A DNA stretch of 64,000 nucleotides, taken from assembly GCF_025399895.1 (NCBI RefSeq), contig NZ_JAODUA010000007.1:186001-250000 (forward strand), read 5' to 3'. Below are positions 31,901 to 40,382 of the stretch, piece after piece. The DNA is from Streptomyces sp. ASQP_92 (GTDB lineage Bacteria > Actinomycetota > Actinomycetes > Streptomycetales > Streptomycetaceae). The position numbers and the translations under genes were made by a program. The first letter of the stretch is position 1, and each line of letters starts with the position of its first letter. The notes beneath the pieces are model-generated. The model ran no database searches. It worked only from the letters and a program-made list of their open reading frames with translations, and was not told the DNA's origin.

Positions 31901-34072
31901 ATGGAGCACACGAGCAACGCGGAACTGCGCACCGAGGCCGACACGGTCCTCGCCCGTCTCGTCGGGGACGCCACCGGCACCGCGCGGCTGCGCGAGGACC
32001 AGTGGCGGGCCATCGAGGCGCTGGTCGCCGACAAGCGGCGGGCGCTCGTCGTGCAGCGCACGGGGTGGGGCAAGTCCGCGGTGTACTTCGTGGCGACCGC
32101 CCTGCTGCGCGGTATGGGGGCGGGTCCCACGGTGATCGTCTCGCCGCTGCTCGCCCTGATGCGCAACCAGGTCGAGGCCGCGGCCCGGGCGGGCATCAGC
32201 GCCCGGACGATCAACTCGGCCAATCCCGAGGAGTGGGACACCATTCAGGAGGAGGTCGCGGCGGGCGCCGTGGACGTGCTGCTGGTGTCGCCCGAGCGCC
32301 TCAACAATCCGGACTTCCGGGACAACGTCCTGCCGAAGCTGTCCGCGGCCACCGGTCTGCTCGTGGTGGACGAGGCGCACTGCATCTCCGACTGGGGCCA
32401 CGACTTCCGTCCCGACTACCGCCGGCTGCGCACCATGCTGGTCGAACTCCCGCCGGGCGTCCCGGTGTTGGCGACCACCGCCACCGCGAACGCCCGGGTG
32501 ACGGCGGACGTGGCCGAGCAGCTCGGCACCGGCGGCGGCTCGGACGCGCTGGTGCTCCGCGGCCCCCTGGACCGCGAGAGCCTCAGCCTCAACGTGCTGG
32601 CGCTGCCCGACGCGGCCCACCGCCTGGGCTGGCTCGCCGACCACCTCGACGAGCTGCCCGGCTCGGGGATCATCTACACGCTGACGGTCGCGGCGGCCGA
32701 GGAGATCACCACGTATCTGCGCCGGCGCGGGCATACCGTCGCCTCGTACACCGGCAAGACGGAGAACGCGGACCGCCAGCAGGCCGAGGACGATCTATTG
32801 GCCAACCGGGTCAAGGCGCTGGTCGCCACCTCGGCGCTCGGCATGGGCTTCGACAAGCCGGACCTCGGTTTCGTGGTCCACCTCGGCTCGCCCTCCTCTC
32901 CCATCGCCTACTACCAGCAGGTCGGCCGCGCGGGCCGTGGGGTGGCCCACGCGGAGGTCCTGCTGCTGCCGGGGCGCGAGGACGAGGCGATCTGGAAGTA
33001 CTTCGCGTCGGTGGCCTTCCCTCCGGAGGAGCAGGTCCGCCGCACCCTGGATGTGCTGGCGCACAGCGACCGCCCCATGTCGCTGCCCGCCCTGGAACCA
33101 CTGGTGGAACTGCGCCGCACGCGTCTGGAGACGATGCTCAAGGTGCTGGACGTGGACGGCGCGGTGCGGCGGGTGAAGGGCGGCTGGACGACCACGGGCG
33201 AGCCGTGGGTGTACGACACCGAGCGGTACGCGTGGGTGGCCCGTCAGCGTTCGGTCGAGCAGCAGGCGATGCGTGACTACGCCTCGACGACGGGGTGCCG
33301 GATGGAGTTCCTGCGCCGCCAGCTCGACGACGAGCAGGCGGCGCCGTGCGGGCGTTGCGACAACTGCGCGGGCGCCCGTTTCACGGCCGATGTGTCCGGC
33401 AAGGCGCTGGACGAGGCGCGCGGCGAGCTGACGCGACCCGGCGTGGAGGTCGAGCCCCGCAAGATGTGGCCCACCGGGCTCGCCGCCATCGGCATCGACT
33501 TGAAGGGACGCATCCCGGCCGGTGAACTCGCCTTCCCCGGAAGGGCGTTGGGTCGCCTTTCGGACATCGGCTGGGGCAATCGACTGCGTCCGATGCTGGC
33601 GCCGGGAGCCCCGGACGGCCCGGTGCCCGACGATGTCGTGCAGGCGGCGGTGAGCGTCCTCGCCGACTGGGCGAAGGGCTCCGGCGGCTGGGCCTGCGGC
33701 AGCCCGGACGCGCCGCCCCGGCCGGTCGGTGTGGTGACGGTCCCCTCGCGCACCCGTCCCGCGCTGGTCGGCTCGCTCGGCGCGCGGATCGCGGAGATCG
33801 GGCGGATGCCGTTGCTGGGCTCCCTCGCGTACGCCGATGGACCGGCGGGCGAACGGATCGCGCAGTCCAACAGCGCGCAGCGGGTCCGCGCGCTGCACCA
33901 CGCCTTCGTGGTCCCCGAGGCGCTCGCGTCCGCGCTGGCCGAAGCCCAGGGCCCGGTGCTGCTGGTCGACGACGCCTCCGACACGGGCTGGACGCTGGCC
34001 GTGGCGACCAGGCTGCTGCGCCGCTCCGGAGCCAAGGGGGTGTTCCCCCTGGTCCTCGCCGTTCAGGCGTGA
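31901..34072 (+). CDS. recQ: RecQ-family DNA helicase with C-terminal phosphoribosyltransferase-like domain
   Basis: ATP-dependent DNA helicase, 723 aa. Helicase core: Walker A TGWGKS (Lys58), DEAH at 157-160, VPVLATTATAN (motif III), VGRAGRG (motif VI). The RecQ zinc-binding region is intact as C-x16-CGRCDNC. From about 560 to the end follows a PRTase-like domain with the PRPP loop VLLVDDASDTGWTL (Asp690, Asp691), as in ComF/uracil-PRTase folds. The ATG at 31901 has GGAGG 4 nt upstream. The fusion suggests coupling of repair to nucleotide metabolism, but this is inference. The 3' end of the gene is partly duplicated downstream. Confidence 0.9.
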   Translation: MEHTSNAELRTEADTVLARLVGDATGTARLREDQWRAIEALVADKRRALVVQRTGWGKSAVYFVATALLRGMGAGPTVIVSPLLALMRNQVEAAARAGISARTINSANPEEWDTIQEEVAAGAVDVLLVSPERLNNPDFRDNVLPKLSAATGLLVVDEAHCISDWGHDFRPDYRRLRTMLVELPPGVPVLATTATANARVTADVAEQLGTGGGSDALVLRGPLDRESLSLNVLALPDAAHRLGWLADHLDELPGSGIIYTLTVAAAEEITTYLRRRGHTVASYTGKTENADRQQAEDDLLANRVKALVATSALGMGFDKPDLGFVVHLGSPSSPIAYYQQVGRAGRGVAHAEVLLLPGREDEAIWKYFASVAFPPEEQVRRTLDVLAHSDRPMSLPALEPLVELRRTRLETMLKVLDVDGAVRRVKGGWTTTGEPWVYDTERYAWVARQRSVEQQAMRDYASTTGCRMEFLRRQLDDEQAAPCGRCDNCAGARFTADVSGKALDEARGELTRPGVEVEPRKMWPTGLAAIGIDLKGRIPAGELAFPGRALGRLSDIGWGNRLRPMLAPGAPDGPVPDDVVQAAVSVLADWAKGSGGWACGSPDAPPRPVGVVTVPSRTRPALVGSLGARIAEIGRMPLLGSLAYADGPAGERIAQSNSAQRVRALHHAFVVPEALASALAEAQGPVLLVDDASDTGWTLAVATRLLRRSGAKGVFPLVLAVQA

Positions 34073-34140
34073 AGCCGCACCACCGCTCCGGAGCCGGGGA
34101 CCATCTCGCCGGCCCTCGCCGTGCAGGCGTGAAACCGCAC
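34021..34140. repeat. Approximate 60-bp tandem duplication across the recQ stop codon
   Basis: CCGCTCCGGAGCC at 34021 recurs at 34083, and CCTCGCC-GTTCAGGCGTGA at 34054 recurs as CCTCGCC-GTGCAGGCGTGA at 34114, with the following GCCGCACCACC-type bases also shared. The last codons and stop of recQ are thus copied once downstream. Confidence 0.8.
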
Positions 34141-34511
34141 CACCCAGTGCCAGGAGAGCCGCACCATCCCTCTTGCCAGGAGAGCCGCACCGCCGCAGAG
34201 CCCGAGGAGAGCCGCACCGCCGCGGAGCCCGAGGAAAAGCCGAAGGACCAGCCCCACTGGTGCTCGCCGTTCTGGCGGGAGAGCAGGGGTGATCGGGGGT
34301 GCGGCGGGGCAGGGATATGAGTGCCCTACCCATCACTTCGCGCCGACGGCGACATCTGCTCGTTGCCGCCCTGCCCGGCGGCGGCGAGCATGGGGTCACC
34401 GCACCGGCGCGGTGACCCCATGGCCCCCACAGGGGCGCCCCCGCAAGGTGTGCCGTGGTGCGCCCACCCGTCCCTGCCCGCCCTACGAGCGTGTATCCGG
34501 AAGGGAGGACC
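34073..34511 (+). other. Intergenic region with decayed repeats and hairpin
   Basis: A 439-bp gap. It holds the second copy of the recQ tail, then three AGGAGAGCCGCACC copies (34152, 34178, 34205) including a 27-bp tandem duplication (34184-34210 and 34211-34237), and finally a 14-bp perfect inverted repeat at 34389-34422. An 83-codon frame starting on a GTG that overlaps the recQ stop runs through the repeats, but its composition argues against a real protein. Confidence 0.65.
34389..34422 (+). terminator. Perfect 14-bp inverted repeat, likely recQ terminator
   Basis: CATGGGGTCACCGC (34389-34402), loop ACCGGC, complementary arm 34409-34422. It lies 90 bp upstream of the next start codon, so a regulatory role for that gene is the alternative. 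Confidence 0.65.
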
Positions 34512-35153
34512 ATGACGTTCGGATTCGCTCCGTCCGCGACCCCGGCAGCGGTACCCACTCCGATACCGGCCGACTCCTCGAACCGCTTCGGGCGGGTCCT
34601 GGAGCCCGCCGAGTGGGCCGCGGCCGGCATTCCCCTGCTGCGCAACCCCCGCGAGGTCGTCAGCGGGCTGCACGCCCGGCACCGGCCCGCCCTTTCGACC
34701 GCCGTCGTCGCGGTCCTCGACCACGACGAACGGCTCACGGCCAGCGCGTCGTTCACCCGCCGCCCGGCACCGGCCGACGGCTGGGAGTTCCGCAACGCGC
34801 TGCTCGCGCAGTTGCGCCGGATCATCCCGCACGATCTGCGCCGCAGGACGCCGGTGCGTACCGCCGTCCTGCTCTACTGCCGTGAGGGAGACGAGCGTTG
34901 GACGCCGGAGGACGGCGCGTGGATGTGGGGTCTCCGTGACGCCTGCACCCTGCACGGGCTGCGTTGCGGGGCGTACATCACGCTGACGCGTGGCGGTTGG
35001 CAGGTGCTCGGCGAAGGGCGCGGCGGCCGCCGGCCCAGCACGATCGCGGGAGCCGGCTCCCTGGCCGACGCCGCGCACGAGCTGGCCGCGCCGCTGCCGT
35101 TGCGCCGCGCCACCGGCGCGGCGGACAGGCCGTGGCGCACCGCCGCACGCTGA
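34512..35153 (+). CDS. Conserved hypothetical protein (actinobacterial)
   Basis: A 213-aa protein without signal peptide or membrane segment. It has an alpha/beta-like core (TAVVAVLDHDERLTASASFTR; RTAVLLYCREGDERWTPEDGAW) and a Gly/Arg-rich C-terminus. I do not recognise a named family. GGGAGGACC before the ATG is a strong ribosome site and the codon bias is that of a real gene. Convergent with the next gene, 52 bp away. Confidence 0.75.
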   Translation: MTFGFAPSATPAAVPTPIPADSSNRFGRVLEPAEWAAAGIPLLRNPREVVSGLHARHRPALSTAVVAVLDHDERLTASASFTRRPAPADGWEFRNALLAQLRRIIPHDLRRRTPVRTAVLLYCREGDERWTPEDGAWMWGLRDACTLHGLRCGAYITLTRGGWQVLGEGRGGRRPSTIAGAGSLADAAHELAAPLPLRRATGAADRPWRTAAR

Positions 35154-35205
35154 ACCGCCCGCGCCAGAACGGCATCGGCCCGACCACCCTGACAACCGCC
35201 CGCGC

Positions 35206-35844
35206 TCAGACTCCCGCGCCGAGCGCCGCGTTGATGCGCTGCGGGTCGCCGCACACGATGAGCAGCGCCTCGGCGCGGGCCAGGGCGAGCGGCAGAGCAC
35301 GGGCGGCCGGGTCGCCGGCCCCGTCGCCACCCTCACCGGCCGCGTTGACGGCGACGACGACCACGGGACGGGCCGAGGCCCGCTCCGCGGCGGCCGCGGC
35401 GGCGTAGAAGACGTCATCGCGGGCGTCGTGCTGGGCCCAATAGGCGTCCTCGCCGAAGGACAGCTCGTGGGCGGCCCAGGGGTGCGGGTCGCCGGTGGTG
35501 AGGACCAGGATGTCGCCGGGCGCGCGGCCCGTGTCGAGCAGCAGGTCCACCGCCTCGCCCGCGGCGTCGAGCGCGCCGTCGGCCGGGGCCGGAATGAGCT
35601 GGATCTGGGGGCCGGCCGGGCTCGGCGGCCGGGGCGGCGGGGTCTGCGCGGCGGACGTGTGCGACCGCTGCGCGGGGGGCGTGGGCCGGGCCGGGCCGGG
35701 GACCGGACGTCCGGGGCGCGGTGTGGCCGCGGAACGCGGACCGGGTACGGGATGAGGGGTCTGCGCGGCGCGGCCGGCGGCCGGGGTGACGCGGGGACCC
35801 TGGGCACTCTCGTGAATCTGAGGCTCCTCGGGGATGAGAGGCAT
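35206..35844 (-). CDS. Orphan helicase C-terminal-like protein
   Basis: A 212-aa protein with a Pro/Arg-rich disordered N-terminal 75 residues. The C-terminal segment (DILVLTTGDPHPWAAHELSFG; RPVVVVAVNAAGEG; ARALPLALARAEALLIVCGD followed by PQRINAALG) resembles the UvrD-like C-terminal RecA domain of superfamily I helicases. No Walker A is present, so it cannot be a helicase alone. It may be a remnant or a domain used separately. The ATG at 35844 is taken as start; a start 12 codons earlier is possible. It lies between rnhB and the convergent hypothetical gene. Confidence 0.65.
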   Translation of the reverse strand: MPLIPEEPQIHESAQGPRVTPAAGRAAQTPHPVPGPRSAATPRPGRPVPGPARPTPPAQRSHTSAAQTPPPRPPSPAGPQIQLIPAPADGALDAAGEAVDLLLDTGRAPGDILVLTTGDPHPWAAHELSFGEDAYWAQHDARDDVFYAAAAAAERASARPVVVVAVNAAGEGGDGAGDPAARALPLALARAEALLIVCGDPQRINAALGAGV

Positions 35845-36063
35845 GAAGGGATGTCTATCAAATGCCGGTGAAAGCCTCACCGGCGGGTGGGCACAAAGGT
35901 GCGATCGGGGCGGAGTCTCCCCGCAACTGGGCGGGAAAGTCCAGGGATTTCAGGACGCGGCCCCGGACTTTCGCCGTCCCGTCAAACGGACCGGAAGGCT
36001 CCGGGAACGGGGCCGCACCGCGCGGAGAACGGACCGGAAACCGGCGGAACCCGTTCCTCCGGG

Positions 36064-36774
36064 TCAGAAGTCGAAGCCGAGCTGTCCCCCGCTTTCGAGA
36101 GCGACCGCCTCCGCGGAGAGCCGCGTCTTCTTGAGGTGCCGCCAGCGGGGCAGCGCGTCCAGATACGCCCAGGAGAGCCGGTGGTAGGGGGTGGGCCCCT
36201 GGTCCTCCAGCGCCGCCTTGTGCACGGGCGAGGGATAGCCGGCGTTCTCGGCGAAGCCGAACCCGGCGTACTCCCCCTGGGCGCCCACCAGTTCGGCCAT
36301 CATCGCGTCGCGGCGCACCTTGGCGATCACCGAGGCGGCCGAGACCGCGATGCAGGACTGGTCGCCCTTGATCACCGTACGGACCTGCCAGGGGATCCCG
36401 AGGTAGTCGTGCTTCCCGTCGAGGATCACCGCGTCGGGCCGCACCGGCAGCGCCTCCAGGGCGCGTATGGCGGCGAGCCGCAGAGCCGCGGTCATGCCGA
36501 GCTCGTCGATCTCCTCGGGCGAGGAGTCGCCGAGCGCGTAGGCGGTGACCCAGCCCTCCAGGACCGCGGCGAGCTCGGTGCGGCGCTTGGGGCTGATCAG
36601 CTTGGAGTCGGTGAGCCCGGCGGGCGGGCGGCGCAGTCCGGTGACGGCCGCGCAGACCGTGACGGGACCGGCCCACGCCCCGCGTCCGACTTCGTCGACA
36701 CCGGCGACGATCTTGGCCCCGGTGGTGGCACGAATCGAGCGCTCGACGCTGTGGGTGGGTGGTTCGTACGGCAT
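36064..36774 (-). CDS. rnhB: Ribonuclease HII
   Basis: RNase HII, 236 aa, removes ribonucleotides from RNA-DNA hybrids. The catalytic Asp27-Glu28 in GVDEVGRGAWAGPV, the second Asp in VILDGKHDYL and the IAKVRRDAMM helix are all present. The length is normal for the family. ATG at 36774 with no earlier in-frame start of merit. The downstream 219-bp gap to the next gene contains nothing recognised. Confidence 0.95.
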   Translation of the reverse strand: MPYEPPTHSVERSIRATTGAKIVAGVDEVGRGAWAGPVTVCAAVTGLRRPPAGLTDSKLISPKRRTELAAVLEGWVTAYALGDSSPEEIDELGMTAALRLAAIRALEALPVRPDAVILDGKHDYLGIPWQVRTVIKGDQSCIAVSAASVIAKVRRDAMMAELVGAQGEYAGFGFAENAGYPSPVHKAALEDQGPTPYHRLSWAYLDALPRWRHLKKTRLSAEAVALESGGQLGFDF

Positions 36775-36859
36775 GGCGCCTGCAAGGTTACGCCGCCGGG
36801 CACGGCCCGCGACACCCAGGCCTCCCGCTACCGCCGGTAGCCGGTTGCCCGGCGGGCGG

Positions 36860-37483
36860 TCAGCCGTGGTGAGGGCGGAGCAGCGGCACCATGACCTGGT
36901 CGATCATCGCGGCGATGTCCTCTTCCTCCCAGGTGCTGCCGCACAGCTTGGAGCGGTACATCATCAGCCCCGGGATCACGTCGAAGACGAGCTCGCCGGT
37001 GGCGTCGGGGCGCACGTCGCCGCGCTCGACGCCCCGCCGCACCACCTCGCGCAGCAGCCGGTTGGCGGGCTCGATCACCCGGTGCAGGATCAGCTCCTGG
37101 AAGCGGTCGGCCGCCGCCTGGTCACACTCGTAGAGGACCGAACGCAGTGCGTGACCGGAGCGGGAGTACATCGTGTCCCGGATGCGCAGGCACAGCTGGT
37201 AGAGGTCCTCGCGCACCGAGCCGTGGTCGGGGGCGTCGTCGAGGGCGGCGAAGCCGGAGCGCAGCGCGTCCGCGACCAGCTCGGCCTTGGACGGCCAGCG
37301 GCGGTAGACGGCGGCCTTGCCGGTCCCCGCGCCGGCGGCGACCCCCTCCATGGTGAGGCCGCCCCAGCCGACCGTGCTCAACTGCTCCAGAGCGGCGTCG
37401 AGGATCGCCCGCTCCAGGACGGGGCCTCGGCGGCGCGGCGAGACGGGCGGCGCACCGGTGGCGGCCCAGCGCGAAGTAGCCAT
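36860..37483 (-). CDS. TetR-family regulator, divergent from MFS efflux gene
   Basis: TetR-type repressor, 207 aa. N-terminal HTH (ILDAALEQLSTVGWGGLTMEGVAAGAGTGKAAVYRRWPSK, about residues 25-65), then a helical ligand-binding C-terminal domain of the TetR_C_11 type (HALRSVLYECDQAAADRFQELI). ATG at 37483, preceded by GGAGAGAAGAA. It faces the MFS transporter gene across a 301-bp gap containing a clear palindrome, the standard arrangement of a drug-responsive repressor and its pump. Confidence 0.9.
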   Translation of the reverse strand: MATSRWAATGAPPVSPRRRGPVLERAILDAALEQLSTVGWGGLTMEGVAAGAGTGKAAVYRRWPSKAELVADALRSGFAALDDAPDHGSVREDLYQLCLRIRDTMYSRSGHALRSVLYECDQAAADRFQELILHRVIEPANRLLREVVRRGVERGDVRPDATGELVFDVIPGLMMYRSKLCGSTWEEEDIAAMIDQVMVPLLRPHHG

Positions 37484-37784
37484 CTTCTTCTCTCCGTTGG
37501 GGATTCTCCGCGGGGACGGAAACCCCCTGTTGGGGACGGGTGTTCCCCCGCCGGGGACTCGATGCGCAGCGTACGCGGGCGGGGTGGGGCCGCTCCCATG
37601 GTGGCCCGCCGCCGCCCCGATGTTCCATACCGCGCACGCCTCTTCACCCGCTCGACGCGCGGCCCACAGCCGAGCCGACACGTCACCAACTCCCTTGGAA
37701 AAGGCTTGTGTTCGCTCCCGGCCACTCACTATCGTCGGTCGTTAGTGAACGGCGGCGTTCACTACAGTTTTTAGGGGGAATCCA
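37484..37784. promoter_or_regulatory. TetR / MFS divergent promoter region
   Basis: A 301-bp region with a promoter-like pair TTGTGT - 18 nt - TATCGT (37706-37735) directed toward the MFS gene, followed by the TetR operator palindrome. Nothing else is recognised. Confidence 0.45.
37743..37764. promoter_or_regulatory. TetR operator palindrome
   Basis: TAGTGAACG - GCGG - CGTTCACTA, a perfect 9-bp inverted repeat, 21 bp upstream of the MFS start codon and downstream of its probable -10. A looser related half (CACTATCG...CGTTAGTG) overlaps just upstream. Repression by blocking transcription is inferred. Confidence 0.7.
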
Positions 37785-39344
37785 GTGACGTCCAACCAGA
37801 TCGGCGCGGCCCCGCCCACGAAGGCCCGGCCGGGCCCCGCGGGCCGCTCGGCACGGCCCGGCATAGCCCTGACCGTCATCGCGGCGTGCCAGCTGATGGT
37901 CGTGCTCGACGCCACCATCGTCAACATCGCACTGCCGCACATCCAGATCGCGCTCGGCTTCTCCACCAATGACCTCACCTGGGTCATCAACGCCTATGCG
38001 CTCACCTTCGGCGGGCTGCTGCTGCTCGGCGGCCGGGCCGGCGATCTGCTCGGCCGGCGCCGCATGTTCATCACCGGCATCCTCGCCTTCACGCTCGCCT
38101 CGCTGCTCGGCGGATTCGCCCAGGAGCCCTGGCAGTTGCTCGCCGCGCGTGCCTTGCAGGGCATCGGCGGCGCGATAGCCTCGCCGACCTCCCTCGCGCT
38201 GATCGCGACGACGTTTCCCGAAGGCCCGGAACGCAACCGGGCCTTCGGCGTGTTCGCCGCCGTGTCGGCCGGTGGCGGCGCCATCGGGCTGCTGGCGGGC
38301 GGCATGCTCACCGACTGGCTGAACTGGCGCTGGGTGCTGTTCGTCAACGTCCCCATCGGCGTCTTCATCGCCTTCCTCGCACCCCGCTACATCAGGGAGT
38401 CCGAGCGCCATCCGGGCCGCTTCGACATCACCGGCGCGCTGACCTCCACCCTGGGCATGGCGGCGCTGGTGTACGGGTTCATCCGGGCCTCGTCGGACGG
38501 CTGGAGCGACTCGCTCACGCTGGGCTCGTTCGCGGCGGCCGTGGTGCTGCTGCTCGCGTTCGTCGCCGTGGAGCGGCGCTCGGCCCAGCCGATCACGCCG
38601 CTTCGGATGTTCGCCGACCGCAACCGGTCGGGCACGTACGTGATGATGCTCAGCCTGGCCGCCGCCATGTTCGGGATGTTCTTCTTCATCGTCCTGTTCG
38701 TGCAGAACGTGCTGCACTACAGCCCCATCAAGGCGGGCCTGGCCTTCCTTCCGGTGACGGTCGCGATCGTCACGGGCGCCGGCCTCTCCTCCAACCTGCT
38801 GCCGAAGCTCGGTCCCAAGCCCTTCATGGTGACCGGAACCGTGCTCACCGGTCTCGGCATGGCCTGGCTGACCCGGATCGATCCGGACAGCTCCTACGCG
38901 GGCGGGATCCTGGGCCCGATGCTGCTGTTCGGCTTCGGCATGGGACTCAACTTCGTCACCCTGACCCTGACCGCCGTCTCCGGTGTCGCCGACAGGGAAT
39001 CCGGCGCCGCCTCGGGCCTGTTGAACACCACCCAGCAGGTCGGCGGCGCGCTCGGCCTGTCCATCCTGACGACCGTGTTCGGCACCGCGAGCCGCCATGA
39101 GGCCACCGCCCAGGTGAAGGACTTCATGGCCCACGCCTCGCCCGGGCAGAGGGAAGCGTTCCTCACGTCCCACCAGCTGCCCGCCCCTTGGAGCGACGAG
39201 GTGCTCGCCCACGGCATCGGCGTCGCGTTCATGGCCGCCATCGCCCTGGTCGCCCTGGCGATCCTGACCGCCGTGTTCGTCATCCAGGTCCGCAAGAGCG
39301 ACCTGGAGGCGCTGAGCGGCGCACCCACCGGAGCCGGACTGTAG
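37785..39344 (+). CDS. MFS drug efflux transporter (DHA2, 14 TMS)
   Basis: Drug:proton antiporter of the EmrB/QacA group, 519 aa, with 14 predicted membrane spans. Motifs: LMVVLDATIVNIALPHI (motif D1), GGRAGDLLGRRRMFI (motif A) and a motif C-like GGAIGLLAGGMLTDWLNWRWVLFVN. The GTG at 37785 has AGGGGGAA at good distance. Divergent TetR gene and operator indicate inducible expression. The substrate is not predictable. Confidence 0.93.
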   Translation: MTSNQIGAAPPTKARPGPAGRSARPGIALTVIAACQLMVVLDATIVNIALPHIQIALGFSTNDLTWVINAYALTFGGLLLLGGRAGDLLGRRRMFITGILAFTLASLLGGFAQEPWQLLAARALQGIGGAIASPTSLALIATTFPEGPERNRAFGVFAAVSAGGGAIGLLAGGMLTDWLNWRWVLFVNVPIGVFIAFLAPRYIRESERHPGRFDITGALTSTLGMAALVYGFIRASSDGWSDSLTLGSFAAAVVLLLAFVAVERRSAQPITPLRMFADRNRSGTYVMMLSLAAAMFGMFFFIVLFVQNVLHYSPIKAGLAFLPVTVAIVTGAGLSSNLLPKLGPKPFMVTGTVLTGLGMAWLTRIDPDSSYAGGILGPMLLFGFGMGLNFVTLTLTAVSGVADRESGAASGLLNTTQQVGGALGLSILTTVFGTASRHEATAQVKDFMAHASPGQREAFLTSHQLPAPWSDEVLAHGIGVAFMAAIALVALAILTAVFVIQVRKSDLEALSGAPTGAGL

Positions 39345-39358
39345 GGCCCGAACCCGAA

Positions 39359-39386
39359 GGAGCCGCCCCAACTCGGGGGCGACTCC
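39359..39386. terminator. Terminator between convergent genes
   Basis: GGAGCCGCCCC (39359-39369) and GGGGGCGACTCC (39375-39386), imperfect 11-bp stem, between the MFS gene and the ADP-ribosylglycohydrolase gene. Confidence 0.55.
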
Positions 39387-39449
39387 TCGGCGTTGGAGTC
39401 CGCAGGCGGCACGGGTCCGGCCATGCCTACGCGGGCGGGGGCGGGTACG

Positions 39450-40370
39450 TCAGCGCGCCGGGCTCGTCGCCACCCAGTCCGGCAGGTCCTCGGTGCGCTC
39501 CAGCCACTCGGCGGGAGGCGCACCCGCCGGGGCGGAAGCGATGACTCCGCCGACGATCGCGCAGGTCGTGTCGACGTCACCGCCGACCTGCGCGGTGGTC
39601 CAGAACGCCCGCTCGTAGGCACCGAGCCCGCGCGCCGCCGACCACAGGGCGAACGGCACCGTGTCGTGGGCGCTGGTGCGCCGCCCGGACCCGAGCACCG
39701 CGGCCACGGTCGCCGCGTCGTCGTAGTCGAGCATGTCCCGGGCCCGCCGCAGCCCCGCGCCCACCGCGCTGCGCGGCACGAGCGCGATCACCCCGTCCAG
39801 CAGGTCGCCCGGCGAGGGCGGGCCCGCGGGCGCGGCGACCAGGGCGGCGGCCGCCGCGACGGCCATGGCACCCACGACGGCCTCGCGGTGCTGGTGGGTG
39901 GTGTACGAGGAGATCTCGGCCTGGTGGGTGGCCTGCTCGGGGTCGTCCGCGTACCAGGCGCCGAGCGGGGCGATCCGCATGGCCGAGCCATTGCCCCAGG
40001 AGCCCTGGCCGTTGAACAGCGCGGAGGCCAGCTCCCGCCAGTCCCCGCCCTCCCTGACCAGGCGCAGCATCCGGTTGACCGCCGGGCCGTAGCCCCGGTC
40101 GAAGTCGTGGTGGTGCGCGAAGGACAGCGCGAGCGCGTCCTGGTCGATCCGGTGGTGGGAGGCGAGGACGGCCAGGACCGAGCAGGCCATCTCGGTGTCG
40201 TCGGTCCACTGCCAGTGGCCTGCGGGCAGTTCCCGGCGCTTGAGGAGGGGATAGTTGACGGGGACGAAGAACTGGGAACCCAGCGCGTCTCCGACGGACA
40301 GGCCGCGCAGGCTGCCCAGGGCGCGTGCGAAGCGCGTGTCGAGTGATTCGGTGGAGGAGTCAGCGGTCAT
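39450..40370 (-). CDS. ADP-ribosylglycohydrolase family protein (DraG/ARH)
   Basis: Cytoplasmic hydrolase, 306 aa, of the family that removes ADP-ribose from proteins or small molecules. Metal-binding motifs at both ends are present: WQWTDDTEMA (about 53-62) and GGDVDTTCAIVGG (about 272-284), plus GQGSWGNGSAMRIAPLG. All-helical. ATG at 40370. Next to a histidine-phosphatase gene, 12 bp downstream, probably one operon. The physiological target is unknown. Confidence 0.9.
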   Translation of the reverse strand: MTADSSTESLDTRFARALGSLRGLSVGDALGSQFFVPVNYPLLKRRELPAGHWQWTDDTEMACSVLAVLASHHRIDQDALALSFAHHHDFDRGYGPAVNRMLRLVREGGDWRELASALFNGQGSWGNGSAMRIAPLGAWYADDPEQATHQAEISSYTTHQHREAVVGAMAVAAAAALVAAPAGPPSPGDLLDGVIALVPRSAVGAGLRRARDMLDYDDAATVAAVLGSGRRTSAHDTVPFALWSAARGLGAYERAFWTTAQVGGDVDTTCAIVGGVIASAPAGAPPAEWLERTEDLPDWVATSPAR

Positions 40371-40382
40371 CTCACGGCCACT

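Noticed and set aside
31597..32244. Tandem-repeat frames in both strands before recQ read as short peptides
   Set aside because: Composition follows the DNA repeat; no start context.
34069..34320. 83-codon frame overlapping the recQ stop (GTGA)
   Set aside because: Built from the tandem repeats, extremely His/Pro/Glu-biased; better explained by duplication of non-coding sequence.
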